Source of the DNA: CBDHHC01 sp050633205
Lineage (GTDB): Bacteria > Pseudomonadota > Alphaproteobacteria > Rhizobiales > CBDHHC01
NCBI GenBank assembly: GCA_050633205.1
Contig: JBOEGA010000137.1
Span: 1-46,566 of the forward strand
DNA length: 46,566 nt
Reading direction: 5' to 3'
In this document: one piece after another, positions 1-6,389 of the stretch
Layout of the letters: the number at the start of each line of letters is the position of its first letter
Position numbering within the stretch: the stretch's first letter is position 1
Made by a program: the position numbers and the translations under genes
The notes under the pieces: generated by a model
Databases searched by the model: none
What the model was told of the DNA's origin: nothing
What the model saw: only the letters and a program-made list of their open reading frames with translations

Positions 1-30
1 TCAAGTCGGGGGATGACAGTGGGGAGGGGC
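1..30. repeat. Partial copy of a palindromic intergenic repeat
   Basis: The first ~30 bases match the repeat at about 319-345: both contain TCAAGTCGGGGGAT, then a G-rich stretch with AGTGG. The copy is cut by the window edge. It lies just beyond the 3' end of the last Y RNA, so it may mark the end of the RNA array. Confidence 0.5.
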
Positions 31-39
31 GTTTTTTGT

Positions 40-145
40 TAGAGAGGTGACAAGTTTTAGTGAGACGTCTCTGCATGCTTTCGCATTGCTGGAAGGACTC
101 GAACCTTCTCTTACCAATGTAGTCCCACAGGCATTCACCTCATAT
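40..145 (-). ncRNA. Y RNA-like small RNA 5 (T-arm carrying, degenerate tRNA domain)
   Basis: Read leftward, this is the last of five related RNAs downstream of rsr. A 7-bp closing helix (135-141 with 44-50, GAGGTGA/TCACCTC) is followed by the family core AATGC, then TGGGACTACAT. A perfect T-arm follows at 92-108 (5-bp stem GAAGG/CCTTC, loop TTCGAGT). Where the acceptor stem should be there is only a short GAAA-capped hairpin (73-89), and the D-arm is reduced to a small GAGA/TCTC stem near 62-72. The 3' side of the closing helix is preceded by CTTG, as in the other four. The tRNA-mimicking module therefore looks partly decayed or minimised. RNA ends are not visible from sequence; coordinates are the structured core. 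Confidence 0.72.
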
Positions 146-146
146 T

Positions 147-300
147 TTAGTGTGGCGACAAGGTTTTGACGAAACATTCATCGCACGCCTCTACCATCCC
201 GGCTACATCTCCGTTTTACCGGAGAAGGCAGGAATTGAACCTGCGTTTTGCGACCCCTAATGTAGTTCCATCGGCATTCGCCACTATTCTATATACCTCA
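147..300 (-). ncRNA. Y RNA-like small RNA 4 with permuted tRNA-like domain
   Basis: The closing helix is 278-284 with 152-158 (GTGGCGA/TCGCCAC). The 5' strand continues with the core AATGC then TGGAACTACAT, and CCTTG precedes the 3' strand. Inside lies a tRNA in permuted order: T-arm at 228-244 (GCAGG, loop TTCAATT, CCTGC), then an acceptor-like stem (220-227 with 206-213, one mismatch) closed by a 6-nt loop, then TA, then a 3-bp D-arm (187-203). Bacterial Y RNAs such as Salmonella YrlA are known to mimic tRNA in this way and to bind Ro60. Assignment here rests on the structure plus the adjacent rsr gene. Confidence 0.82.
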
Positions 301-306
301 CTTCTG

Positions 307-360
307 TCATAGCCCGATCAAGTCGGGGGATCCAGTGGAGGGGGTGTGCTTCGCAGCACG
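307..360. repeat. REP-like palindromic repeat between Y RNAs 3 and 4
   Basis: It contains the palindrome GCCCGATCAAGTCGGG, then a G-rich spacer and a hairpin GTGCT-TCGC-AGCAC (346-359). The same text recurs, truncated, at 1-30. Palindromes of this kind are frequent between genes in alphaproteobacteria. Here it separates two groups of small RNAs. It could act as a processing site or a weak terminator, but no T-run follows the hairpin on the minus strand. Confidence 0.55.
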
Positions 361-365
361 ATTTA

Positions 366-440
366 TTCAGGTGAGAGGACAAGGGTTACTTGTGACGGGA
401 CATGTTTTTAGATGTAGTCACAAATGCATTCCTCTCGGGA
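366..440 (-). ncRNA. Y RNA-like small RNA 3 (minimal form, no tRNA domain)
   Basis: A short RNA with the family architecture but no T-arm. Closing helix 430-436 with 373-379 (GAGAGGA/TCCTCTC); core AATGC directly inside the 5' strand; then an inner 7-bp helix TTGTGAC/GTCACAA (417-423 with 390-396) capping a 20-nt loop that starts TACATC. CCTTG precedes the 3' strand of the closing helix. It shares the AATGC...GACTACATC core with the tRNA-like members, so it looks like the Ro-binding part alone. Confidence 0.72.
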
Positions 441-442
441 GA

Positions 443-545
443 GTTTTGAGGGCAGGTGGACAAGCTTTTTGTATGTGATGCGGGCATCGTTAAGGATGTA
501 ATCACAAACTGCATTCCACCTGATTATTCTCAATTCTCTCAAAAC
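443..545 (-). ncRNA. Y RNA-like small RNA 2 (minimal form, no tRNA domain)
   Basis: The closing helix is CAGGTGGA/TCCACCTG (515-522 with 453-460). An outer GTTTTGAG/CTCAAAAC pairing (538-545 with 443-450) is separated from it by an asymmetric bulge. The core AATGC (511-515) is followed by an inner TGTGAT/ATCACA helix (501-506 with 474-479) and a loop beginning TACATC; GCTTG precedes the 3' strand. There is no T-arm. Its 5' end touches the 3' end of RNA 1, so the two are probably released from one precursor. Confidence 0.72.
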
Positions 546-718
546 CACTTACACAAAGCCATGGCGACAAAGTTTCTGGCGAAACGTTTTCCCGCTCTAT
601 CCTCTGAGCTACCGGTCCATAGATTTGGGGGACCGGGCGGGATTCGAACCCGCGTCCTGGCGATCTGAAGTCGATGTAGTTCCACCGGCATTCGCCATGA
701 CTTTGTGTAAGTGGTCTT
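541..718 (-). ncRNA. Y RNA-like small RNA 1 with near-canonical circularly permuted tRNA domain
   Basis: A 23-bp terminal helix (692-714 with 545-567, a single G-U wobble), extendable by about four A/U-rich pairs, closes the RNA. Inside the 5' strand is the core AATGC then TGGAACTACATC. Next come a perfect T-arm (637-653, GCGGG, loop TTCGAAT, CCCGC), a 7-bp acceptor stem CCGGTCC/GGACCGG (630-636 with 612-618) closed by an 11-nt loop, the canonical TA of positions 8-9, and a 4-bp D-arm (594-609, GCTC/GAGC). The tRNA is thus opened at the anticodon end and closed at the acceptor end, so no CCA end exists. The region before the T-arm contains CTTCAGA, which resembles an anticodon loop, but it pairs poorly. 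A mimic of tRNA for Ro60-linked RNA handling is the known role of such RNAs. Confidence 0.88.
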
Positions 719-747
719 TTCTTACTTGCCTTTCTATTCTTTCTTTC

Positions 748-874
748 CTTCCCCCTTTGACGGGGGAAGTCCCGTAGCTTTAGCGGAGGGGATGGGGGTG
801 GAGCGGCAAATACTGTGCCTGCTGCTCACCCCCATCCCCCTGCTTCGCAGGGTACTTCCCCCGTCAAGGGGGAA
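748..874. repeat. Large imperfect intergenic palindrome
   Basis: The arms TTCCCCCTTTGACGGGGGAA (749-768) and its near complement (854-874) enclose a second pair, GGGGATGGGGGTG with CACCCCCATCCCC (788-800 and about 826-839). It lies between the rsr stop and the first Y RNA, on the presumed common transcript, where it would form a very stable hairpin. The composition differs sharply from its surroundings, which suggests a dispersed repeat or MITE-like element. It could be an RNase III cleavage site separating mRNA from RNAs (inference). Confidence 0.7.
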
Positions 875-890
875 GAAAAGAGGGTCTTTT

Positions 891-2444
891 CTACAGTCGT
901 ATGCTTTCGATTTCGCCGACCCAGTGTTTTGGGGTCAGCTCGTCTTTTGCGAACTTTGAGATTGTATCGAATATGACGTCTGAGAAGCCGCCTATGTTCA
1001 AAATATCCTTTCGTTCTTTAGCCTGAGTTGTTCCGTAAGGTGCGATGTCTATACAGACCATTCTGGCATTGGGGTTACGGTTTTTAATTCGCTCCCACTG
1101 GACCATCACTTCTGTTACACCGCGCCTGTTGGCGTCGACCCAGGACTCGTTATCAGAGACCATGATCAGCAGATCAACTTTTGCGTTTTCACTGTTCAGC
1201 ATAGTCAAAGGTGCGGAACAGTTTGTTCCTCCGCCGAAGCAGCTTTTCAGTTTCTCCGCGTTTGTCATGACGCTATCACGACCGTTCAGTTTCACGTTGA
1301 CTACCTTATTCTCGAAAGGCAGTACCCGTGCGTTTCTGTTTTTACGCAACATTGCTGATGCGATCAGAGCTGCAACGTCCATGCAGGTAACGGCAGAGGA
1401 TGAACCCTGACGGTAGCCAGTTACTGGCATCCCCATAGACCCGGAAACGTCTGGACATACGACGATGTTCCCTTCGATTTCCGGTACGTTATCGATTGCT
1501 ATTTCCATAGCGTCCTGAAGAGCCTCGCGGATCTCGTTCGGGACATCAGCTCCGGCCATCATGTAGGCGACCATGAGCTGGTATGGGAATACGCGTGCTC
1601 TTTTCACTTCGTTTTTGTTACGCAGCTTATGTGCAATTGCCTTTACAAGTTTTTTGTCACTCAATACACCATGACGTGCAAACGTGTTCAGGTTCATGCG
1701 TGTCATATGCCATCCGCCACGTTCAGCGATACGCTTCCAGTGTTTCTGTGTCAGCGGCAGGGCTGTCAGCATCTGGAAAGGCAGGTCTGGCAAGTTGCCA
1801 CCACCGTTTTCCTTAAAGCTGATATATTCCTGCACCGTTTTTGGCAGCAGCGAGATATCGCATGGTTTTCCGATGATCCAGGCGAAGAGAGCTTCTCTCT
1901 CCTTGCTTTCCGGTTTCGGGTGAACCATTTTGATTACGTCGGCCAATGATGGAGACTGTCCAACATAGGCTGCCATAATCGCTTTATCTGACGCTTCATT
2001 CAGCCATTCAGCGACACATTTCTTTGGTCTTGAACCCAGAGATTTTCGACCAACGGCACCTGAGCGCATTATCTGTACGAAGTTACGCAACATTTTACCG
2101 TTATCAATCACACCTTCGAAAGTGCGCACGAAATACTCCGGTCCAAGGACGCTCAAGCTCGCAACCAACAGGGCAGGCATATCTTTCATATATCCAGACT
2201 GCCTTGCGTAGATGGCCGCTTTTGCCAAAAATTCAGGATCAACTTTACCTGCAAGTTCAATCAATGTTTCAAGCTGGTCTTCGGCTTTTGCATAGAATGT
2301 ATCGTTCAGGGTTCCTGTTACAATGAGCTGAGCCAGTTTATGGCGGTCGCTATATTTGTAAGCTCCAGAGCCGTGATGATTTCTGGCATCGGTACGTGGA
2401 AGCAATTTTCCGACCGTAGATGCGAACAGTGATTTGTTAGCCAT
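891..2444 (-). CDS. rsr: TROVE/Ro60 RNA-binding protein (Rsr)
   Basis: A Ro60 orthologue of 517 residues, close to the usual length. The N-terminal ~320 residues are the alpha-helical TROVE ring that binds Y RNAs and misfolded RNA ends. The C-terminal part is a von Willebrand A fold with a MIDAS motif DVSGS at about residues 332-336. Start ATG at 2444 is supported by GAGGAAG a few bases upstream. In bacteria Rsr works with Y RNAs and 3'-5' exonucleases in rRNA maturation and RNA turnover under stress. Here it is followed on the same strand by five Y RNA-like genes and preceded by a sigma54 promoter, divergent from rtcR. No frame damage or missing motif is seen. Confidence 0.95.
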   Translation of the reverse strand: MANKSLFASTVGKLLPRTDARNHHGSGAYKYSDRHKLAQLIVTGTLNDTFYAKAEDQLETLIELAGKVDPEFLAKAAIYARQSGYMKDMPALLVASLSVLGPEYFVRTFEGVIDNGKMLRNFVQIMRSGAVGRKSLGSRPKKCVAEWLNEASDKAIMAAYVGQSPSLADVIKMVHPKPESKEREALFAWIIGKPCDISLLPKTVQEYISFKENGGGNLPDLPFQMLTALPLTQKHWKRIAERGGWHMTRMNLNTFARHGVLSDKKLVKAIAHKLRNKNEVKRARVFPYQLMVAYMMAGADVPNEIREALQDAMEIAIDNVPEIEGNIVVCPDVSGSMGMPVTGYRQGSSSAVTCMDVAALIASAMLRKNRNARVLPFENKVVNVKLNGRDSVMTNAEKLKSCFGGGTNCSAPLTMLNSENAKVDLLIMVSDNESWVDANRRGVTEVMVQWERIKNRNPNARMVCIDIAPYGTTQAKERKDILNIGGFSDVIFDTISKFAKDELTPKHWVGEIESIRL

Positions 2445-2462
2445 GTCATCTTCCTCGTTATC

Positions 2463-2518
2463 GTCGCTTCAAAATCTTCCAGGACGTCGTTGCTTGTCCT
2501 GAAAGATGTAGAAACGAC
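2463..2518 (-). promoter_or_regulatory. Long hairpin in the rsr 5' leader
   Basis: In the leader between the predicted sigma54 start and the rsr ribosome site, an 8-bp outer stem (GTCGTTTC with GAAGCGAC) and a 12-bp inner stem (ATCTTTCAGGAC with GTCCTGGAAGAT) stack with 3-nt internal loops and a ~10-nt apical loop. Each stem has one G-U wobble. The 5' side carries CTACATC, the same heptamer as in the Y RNA cores. It could be an Rsr- or nuclease-recognised control element (inference). Confidence 0.6.
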
Positions 2519-2571
2519 TTGCTTAGTGTTTTGCTTGAGCGCCTATCGTCAAACTTCTTGCCAACCACTAT

Positions 2572-2588
2572 TACAAGGGCTGTGCCAA
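2572..2588 (-). promoter_or_regulatory. Sigma54 promoter of rsr-Y RNA operon
   Basis: The minus strand reads TTGGCACAGCCCTTGTA, a near match to the -24/-12 consensus TGGCAC-N5-TTGCA with GT in place of GC at -12. A transcript would start near 2560, leaving a ~115-nt leader before rsr. The divergent neighbour encodes a sigma54 activator of the RtcR type, which fits. Confidence 0.85.
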
Positions 2589-2741
2589 ACTGAGTTGGGA
2601 ATGCAGAAAAAATAGTTAATTCATTGTTTTAATTAAGTAATAAAAATTTTCTTGCGTTTTTCTGGAAATGTTGGAGAATTAGTATATGGAAATTTGATAT
2701 ATTATTATATCGTTATTTATAAAATTTTATAAGATTTGAAT

Positions 2742-4334
2742 ATGAAGAAAAAAGTTGCTATCGGGTTTTTGGGAACAACGAAGGATGCCGGTAAGGGTCC
2801 TGAGCGGTGGAAGAAGTGGCGGCCCACTATTTCGGTGTGTTCGCATGTTGATCTGCCGATTGATAAGTTGATTTTGTTGCGGGACAGTGTGAGGAACAGT
2901 CTTACTCGGCGGATTAAAGAAGATATTGCCGAGATTTCTCCTGATACGGAAGTGGTTGAGTATCTTGTGAACTTTAGAGATCCCTGGGATTTTGAAGAGG
3001 TTTATGGCGTTATTTATGACTTTGCCAAATCCTTTAAGTTTGACCGGGACAAGGAAGAGTATCTGATCAATATCACGACAGGTACGCATGTGGCGCAGAT
3101 TTGTATGTATCTGTTGACCGAAGCGAATTATCTGCCGGGGAAGTTGTTGCAGGTTTCACCGCCAAAGGTCTGGGGGTCTGAAGATCCGGGCAGTTATTAT
3201 ATTATTGATCTCGATCTTTCACGTTATGACAAGCTTGCCCAGCGCTTTGCAAATGACCAGCAGGAAGCGACTTCTTTTCTAAAGTCCGGGATTGATACCA
3301 GGAATAAAGCGTTTAACCGGATGATTGATCAGATTGAGAAGGTGGCTATTCGTTCCAAGGCGCCGTTACTTTTGATGGGGCCGACAGGAGCTGGTAAGTC
3401 TCATCTGGCGAAGAGGGTATTTGAGTTAAAGCAGCACCGACATCAGGTTGAGGGGCAGTTTGTTGAGGTGAATTGTGCAACGCTGCGTGGGGATTCTGCA
3501 ATGTCTGCCTTGTTCGGGCATGTGAAGGGGGCATTTACGGGTGCGCAATCTGATCGTCAAGGGCTATTGCGTCTTGCCAACAAAGGCATGTTGTTTCTCG
3601 ATGAAATAGGGGAGCTTGGTCTTGATGAGCAGGCGATGATACTGCGTGCAATTGAAGAGGGGCTGTTTCTGCCTGTTGGGTCTGACAAGGATGTATCCAG
3701 CGAGTTTCAACTTATTGCGGGGACGAACCGGGATCTTTCCAAAGATGTGCGATCTGGGAAGTTTCGGGAAGATTTGCTGGCACGGCTAAATTTGTGGACG
3801 TTTAATCTTCCGGGGTTGAAAGACAGACGGGAGGATATTGAACCTAATCTGGATTTTGAGCTTGAGCGTTATGGGCGGGATGTCAGTGAGAATGTTATGA
3901 TGAATGTTGAGGCGAGAAAAACATATCTAACATTTGCCAAATCGTCTGATGCTTTATGGTCGGCGAATTTTCGTGACCTTGGGGCTTCTGTTACACGGAT
4001 GGCTGTTCTTGCTGAAGGTGGACGTATCAATACTGATAATGTTCAGGAAGAAATAGGCAGGCTTAAACTGTTCTGGAAAGAGGGAAGCAAGGACAGTAAT
4101 CAGGATCTGCTTGCTTCTGTTCTGGGTGACAGAGTTGATGAGGTTGATCTTTTTGACCGGGCTCAGCTTGCGGATGTTATTCGCGTCTGCAAGAGCAGCA
4201 AGTCACTGAGTGAAGCCGGGCGCAAATTGTTTGCGGTATCAAGGGAAGCCAGGAAGACGAAGAATGATGCGGACCGGTTGCGCAAGTATCTTGGAAAGTT
4301 TGATCTGGCATGGGAGATGGTTTCGTCATCCTAA
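2742..4334 (+). CDS. rtcR: Sigma54-dependent activator RtcR with CARF sensor domain
   Basis: A 530-residue enhancer-binding protein. Residues ~1-180 form the RtcR-type CARF sensor, with the motif NITTGTH at 110-116. The AAA+ domain follows, with Walker A GPTGAGKS (213-220), GAFTGA (263-268) for sigma54 contact, Walker B LFLDE (284-288) and an arginine-rich sensor region. The C-terminal ~60 residues form a Fis-type helix-turn-helix. I chose ATG 2742 (MKKKVAIGFLG) over an upstream TTG at 2736 because family members begin here. RtcR is known to sense RNA damage products through its CARF domain and to switch on rtcBA and/or rsr. Here the only divergent target is rsr plus Y RNAs. The stop overlaps the end of the convergent CPBP gene by 3 nt. 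Confidence 0.95.
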   Translation: MKKKVAIGFLGTTKDAGKGPERWKKWRPTISVCSHVDLPIDKLILLRDSVRNSLTRRIKEDIAEISPDTEVVEYLVNFRDPWDFEEVYGVIYDFAKSFKFDRDKEEYLINITTGTHVAQICMYLLTEANYLPGKLLQVSPPKVWGSEDPGSYYIIDLDLSRYDKLAQRFANDQQEATSFLKSGIDTRNKAFNRMIDQIEKVAIRSKAPLLLMGPTGAGKSHLAKRVFELKQHRHQVEGQFVEVNCATLRGDSAMSALFGHVKGAFTGAQSDRQGLLRLANKGMLFLDEIGELGLDEQAMILRAIEEGLFLPVGSDKDVSSEFQLIAGTNRDLSKDVRSGKFREDLLARLNLWTFNLPGLKDRREDIEPNLDFELERYGRDVSENVMMNVEARKTYLTFAKSSDALWSANFRDLGASVTRMAVLAEGGRINTDNVQEEIGRLKLFWKEGSKDSNQDLLASVLGDRVDEVDLFDRAQLADVIRVCKSSKSLSEAGRKLFAVSREARKTKNDADRLRKYLGKFDLAWEMVSSS

Positions 4335-5209
4335 CTGACTGCCTTTAACGGGTAAGTGAAAAGCATCAGATGGGTCAGGTTAAAAAGGAAATGGACTGCG
4401 ATTGCCGCTTCCAGCCTGCCGGTTAGGTGATAGGCGGCTCCATAGGCGAGGCCCGCTATTGTTGCAAGACCCATATAAACTGGTCCTCCAGGGAAGTGGA
4501 GCAGACCGAACAGGATACTAACCAGAACCAGTGCTATTACAGGACCATGCCTAGTGTATTTGCGCAAAGTATCTGCGGCTGTCTGCTGCCATAACCCACG
4601 GAAAAAGGCCTCTTCCGCGATACAGGTAATCAGCAGGTTTGAGACTATCCAGACTAATAGTATTTCCGGGATTTTCGGAGCCCATGAGACTGCTCCCAGC
4701 TTAACGGCTATAGGGAAAGTAATCAGGATCAGTACTGCCAGTACGGTCGAAACTATCAGAAACGGGCTTTGCCGACTATCAGGTTTTGCGTTGCTGACAG
4801 CATATAACAGTGCCAGCCCGACAATGCCCTTATCAAAGTTCCAGTACAATGTGTAGGGAATGGCATCTTTAGTGACCTGGATGTTTTTAACTATCTGCAG
4901 GTTATTGAAGCCAGGCATGATGTGCATTGACATTGCTATAGCCAGAGCAGAAATCGCTACAAAGACCAGCCACCATATTGGCCGGTTTGATTTGCTTCTG
5001 TTTTGCGAAATAACTGCTGCACAAACTGCTAATGTGGCTATGGCAGGCAGTGCAGTCAGATCGATAATATTTGCAGCATAAGCCAGAGCGACAGAGGCAA
5101 CACCTAGTACAGGGACAGTTATCTCTCTGAACCGCGTGCAAGATGCAATAATTGCAGCTGCCAGCAGCAGATAAGGTAAAGACTGCGTAAGTTCCGGAAA
5201 ATATTGCAA
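4331..5209 (-). CDS. CPBP family intramembrane metalloprotease
   Basis: A 292-residue, highly hydrophobic protein with about eight membrane segments. The C-terminal half has the CPBP (CAAX/Abi) signature: EEAFFRG (EExxxR), then LLHF and a final HFLFN motif supplying the metal-binding histidines and asparagine. Members cleave or process membrane or prenylated substrates; some give bacteriocin immunity. The substrate here is unknown. It is convergent with rtcR, with a 3-nt stop overlap, and has no visible operon partner, so a role in RNA repair is not implied. Confidence 0.88.
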   Translation of the reverse strand: MQYFPELTQSLPYLLLAAAIIASCTRFREITVPVLGVASVALAYAANIIDLTALPAIATLAVCAAVISQNRSKSNRPIWWLVFVAISALAIAMSMHIMPGFNNLQIVKNIQVTKDAIPYTLYWNFDKGIVGLALLYAVSNAKPDSRQSPFLIVSTVLAVLILITFPIAVKLGAVSWAPKIPEILLVWIVSNLLITCIAEEAFFRGLWQQTAADTLRKYTRHGPVIALVLVSILFGLLHFPGGPVYMGLATIAGLAYGAAYHLTGRLEAAIAVHFLFNLTHLMLFTYPLKAVS

Positions 5210-5435
5210 AGTATTATCCTTATATAAAAAATGTATAGCCAGATTTTATGGAAATAAACTTATCATCTATTGTTTTTCTGGACTTGATTGGGGAAAAGAT
5301 CACTATTCGGTTGGATTCTGCCGTTGTTAGGGCAATTATGCAATATTCCCATCCTTTTTTCACCATTTTTGCAGGCTACCGCTGCAAATGAATCATGAAC
5401 TTATTGGATAGATCAGAAACAATTTTTTTAGAAAA

Positions 5436-6389
5436 ATGGTTATGAAAAATTCTTTTATCAGACCTTTAAAAATCCTTGTCCTCGCGAGTGCGTTGCTTTT
5501 AGGAGCACTCGTTGCATTCAGCTTTTTATCACCTGTCATGTATATTGCTGACAGTATTTCCCATTTCAGACTGCACCTGACTATTCCGCTTATTATGGTT
5601 TCTATCCTTTTTCTCGCATATAGAAAATGGACGCGTGGCGGGATATTATTAGCGGTTGGGCTTGTGAGCCTTTTGACTGTTAACTTCTTTGCTGAAACTC
5701 AACCCAAAGTGCAGGCGGTTGAAAAGAATGACGGGATTACAGTTGTTCAGTTGAATTTATATTACTGGAATAAATCCCGTGAGAAGGTTACTGAACTTTT
5801 CAGGAAACAGAATGCTGATGTAATTGTCCTGCAGGAGGTTTCCAAATATACCCAGACTATTCTGGAAGATCTTAAACAGGATTACCCGCACCGAATTATC
5901 TGCCCTTACTCTAACGAAGGGGCTGTGGCTGTATTATCCCGTTTCCCCAAAGTAGAAGGGGATGCAACAGGGTGCGCTGTGCGGATGGGGCTGGCGTGGT
6001 TACGGGTTTCTGTCAATGGCAGGCCTGTCAGTGTTGCCTCAATTCATCTCGACTGGCCTTATCCGTTTGACCAGAATAAACAGATTGAAGCAATGTCCAA
6101 GCATTTGAACAGCATTCCGCAGCCCGTTGTTCTTGCGGGAGACTTTAATGCTGCTCCCTGGAGTTCAGCAGTTCATCGTATTGCCCTGGCAACAAAAACA
6201 AATGTGATCGGTGGTGTCCGGTTTACTTTGAAGAAACGAATATTGAAAGGTCTTGTTTCAATTGACCTTCCTATCGACCATATTCTGAAATCCAAAGAAT
6301 TGACGACACAGAAAATTGTGGTTGGTAAAGAAGTCGGGTCGGATCATTTTCCGGTGATTTCCAGACTGGTGTTCAATACTCAGCGATAA
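5436..6389 (+). CDS. Membrane-anchored endonuclease/exonuclease/phosphatase (EEP) family protein
   Basis: 317 residues. Residues ~10-90 form about three transmembrane helices. The rest is an EEP hydrolase fold facing the periplasm: LNLYYWN near residue 107, the metal-binding glutamate in LQEVS, SIHLDWP, the AGDFNAAPWS core and the terminal SDHFPVIS with the catalytic DH pair. All the expected catalytic residues are visible. Substrate is not predictable (nucleic acid, phospholipid headgroup or inositol phosphate). The ribosome site is weak (AT-rich leader). The 3' end overlaps the convergent P1 peptidase gene by 10 nt. Confidence 0.85.
   Translation: MVMKNSFIRPLKILVLASALLLGALVAFSFLSPVMYIADSISHFRLHLTIPLIMVSILFLAYRKWTRGGILLAVGLVSLLTVNFFAETQPKVQAVEKNDGITVVQLNLYYWNKSREKVTELFRKQNADVIVLQEVSKYTQTILEDLKQDYPHRIICPYSNEGAVAVLSRFPKVEGDATGCAVRMGLAWLRVSVNGRPVSVASIHLDWPYPFDQNKQIEAMSKHLNSIPQPVVLAGDFNAAPWSSAVHRIALATKTNVIGGVRFTLKKRILKGLVSIDLPIDHILKSKELTTQKIVVGKEVGSDHFPVISRLVFNTQR

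Noticed and set aside
456..668. Plus-strand 70-codon open frame across the small RNA region
   Set aside because: It runs antisense through Y RNAs 1 and 2, and its end includes the complement of a T-arm. The RNA structures explain the sequence better than coding.
600..700. Real tRNA gene (possibly selenocysteine, TCA in an anticodon-like loop)
   Set aside because: The order of arms is permuted, the anticodon stem pairs only ~3 bp, there is no CCA-ready 3' end, and the same core occurs in RNAs without any tRNA arm.
541..714. Permuted tmRNA (two-piece ssrA of alphaproteobacteria)
   Set aside because: No tag-peptide reading frame ending in the usual Ala-rich motif, no G-U third pair of tRNA-Ala type, and five related copies beside rsr fit Y RNAs instead.
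4331..5209. CPBP protease as a functional partner of the RtcR module
   Set aside because: It is convergent with only a 3-nt stop overlap, has no shared promoter, and no known link of CPBP proteases to RNA repair exists.
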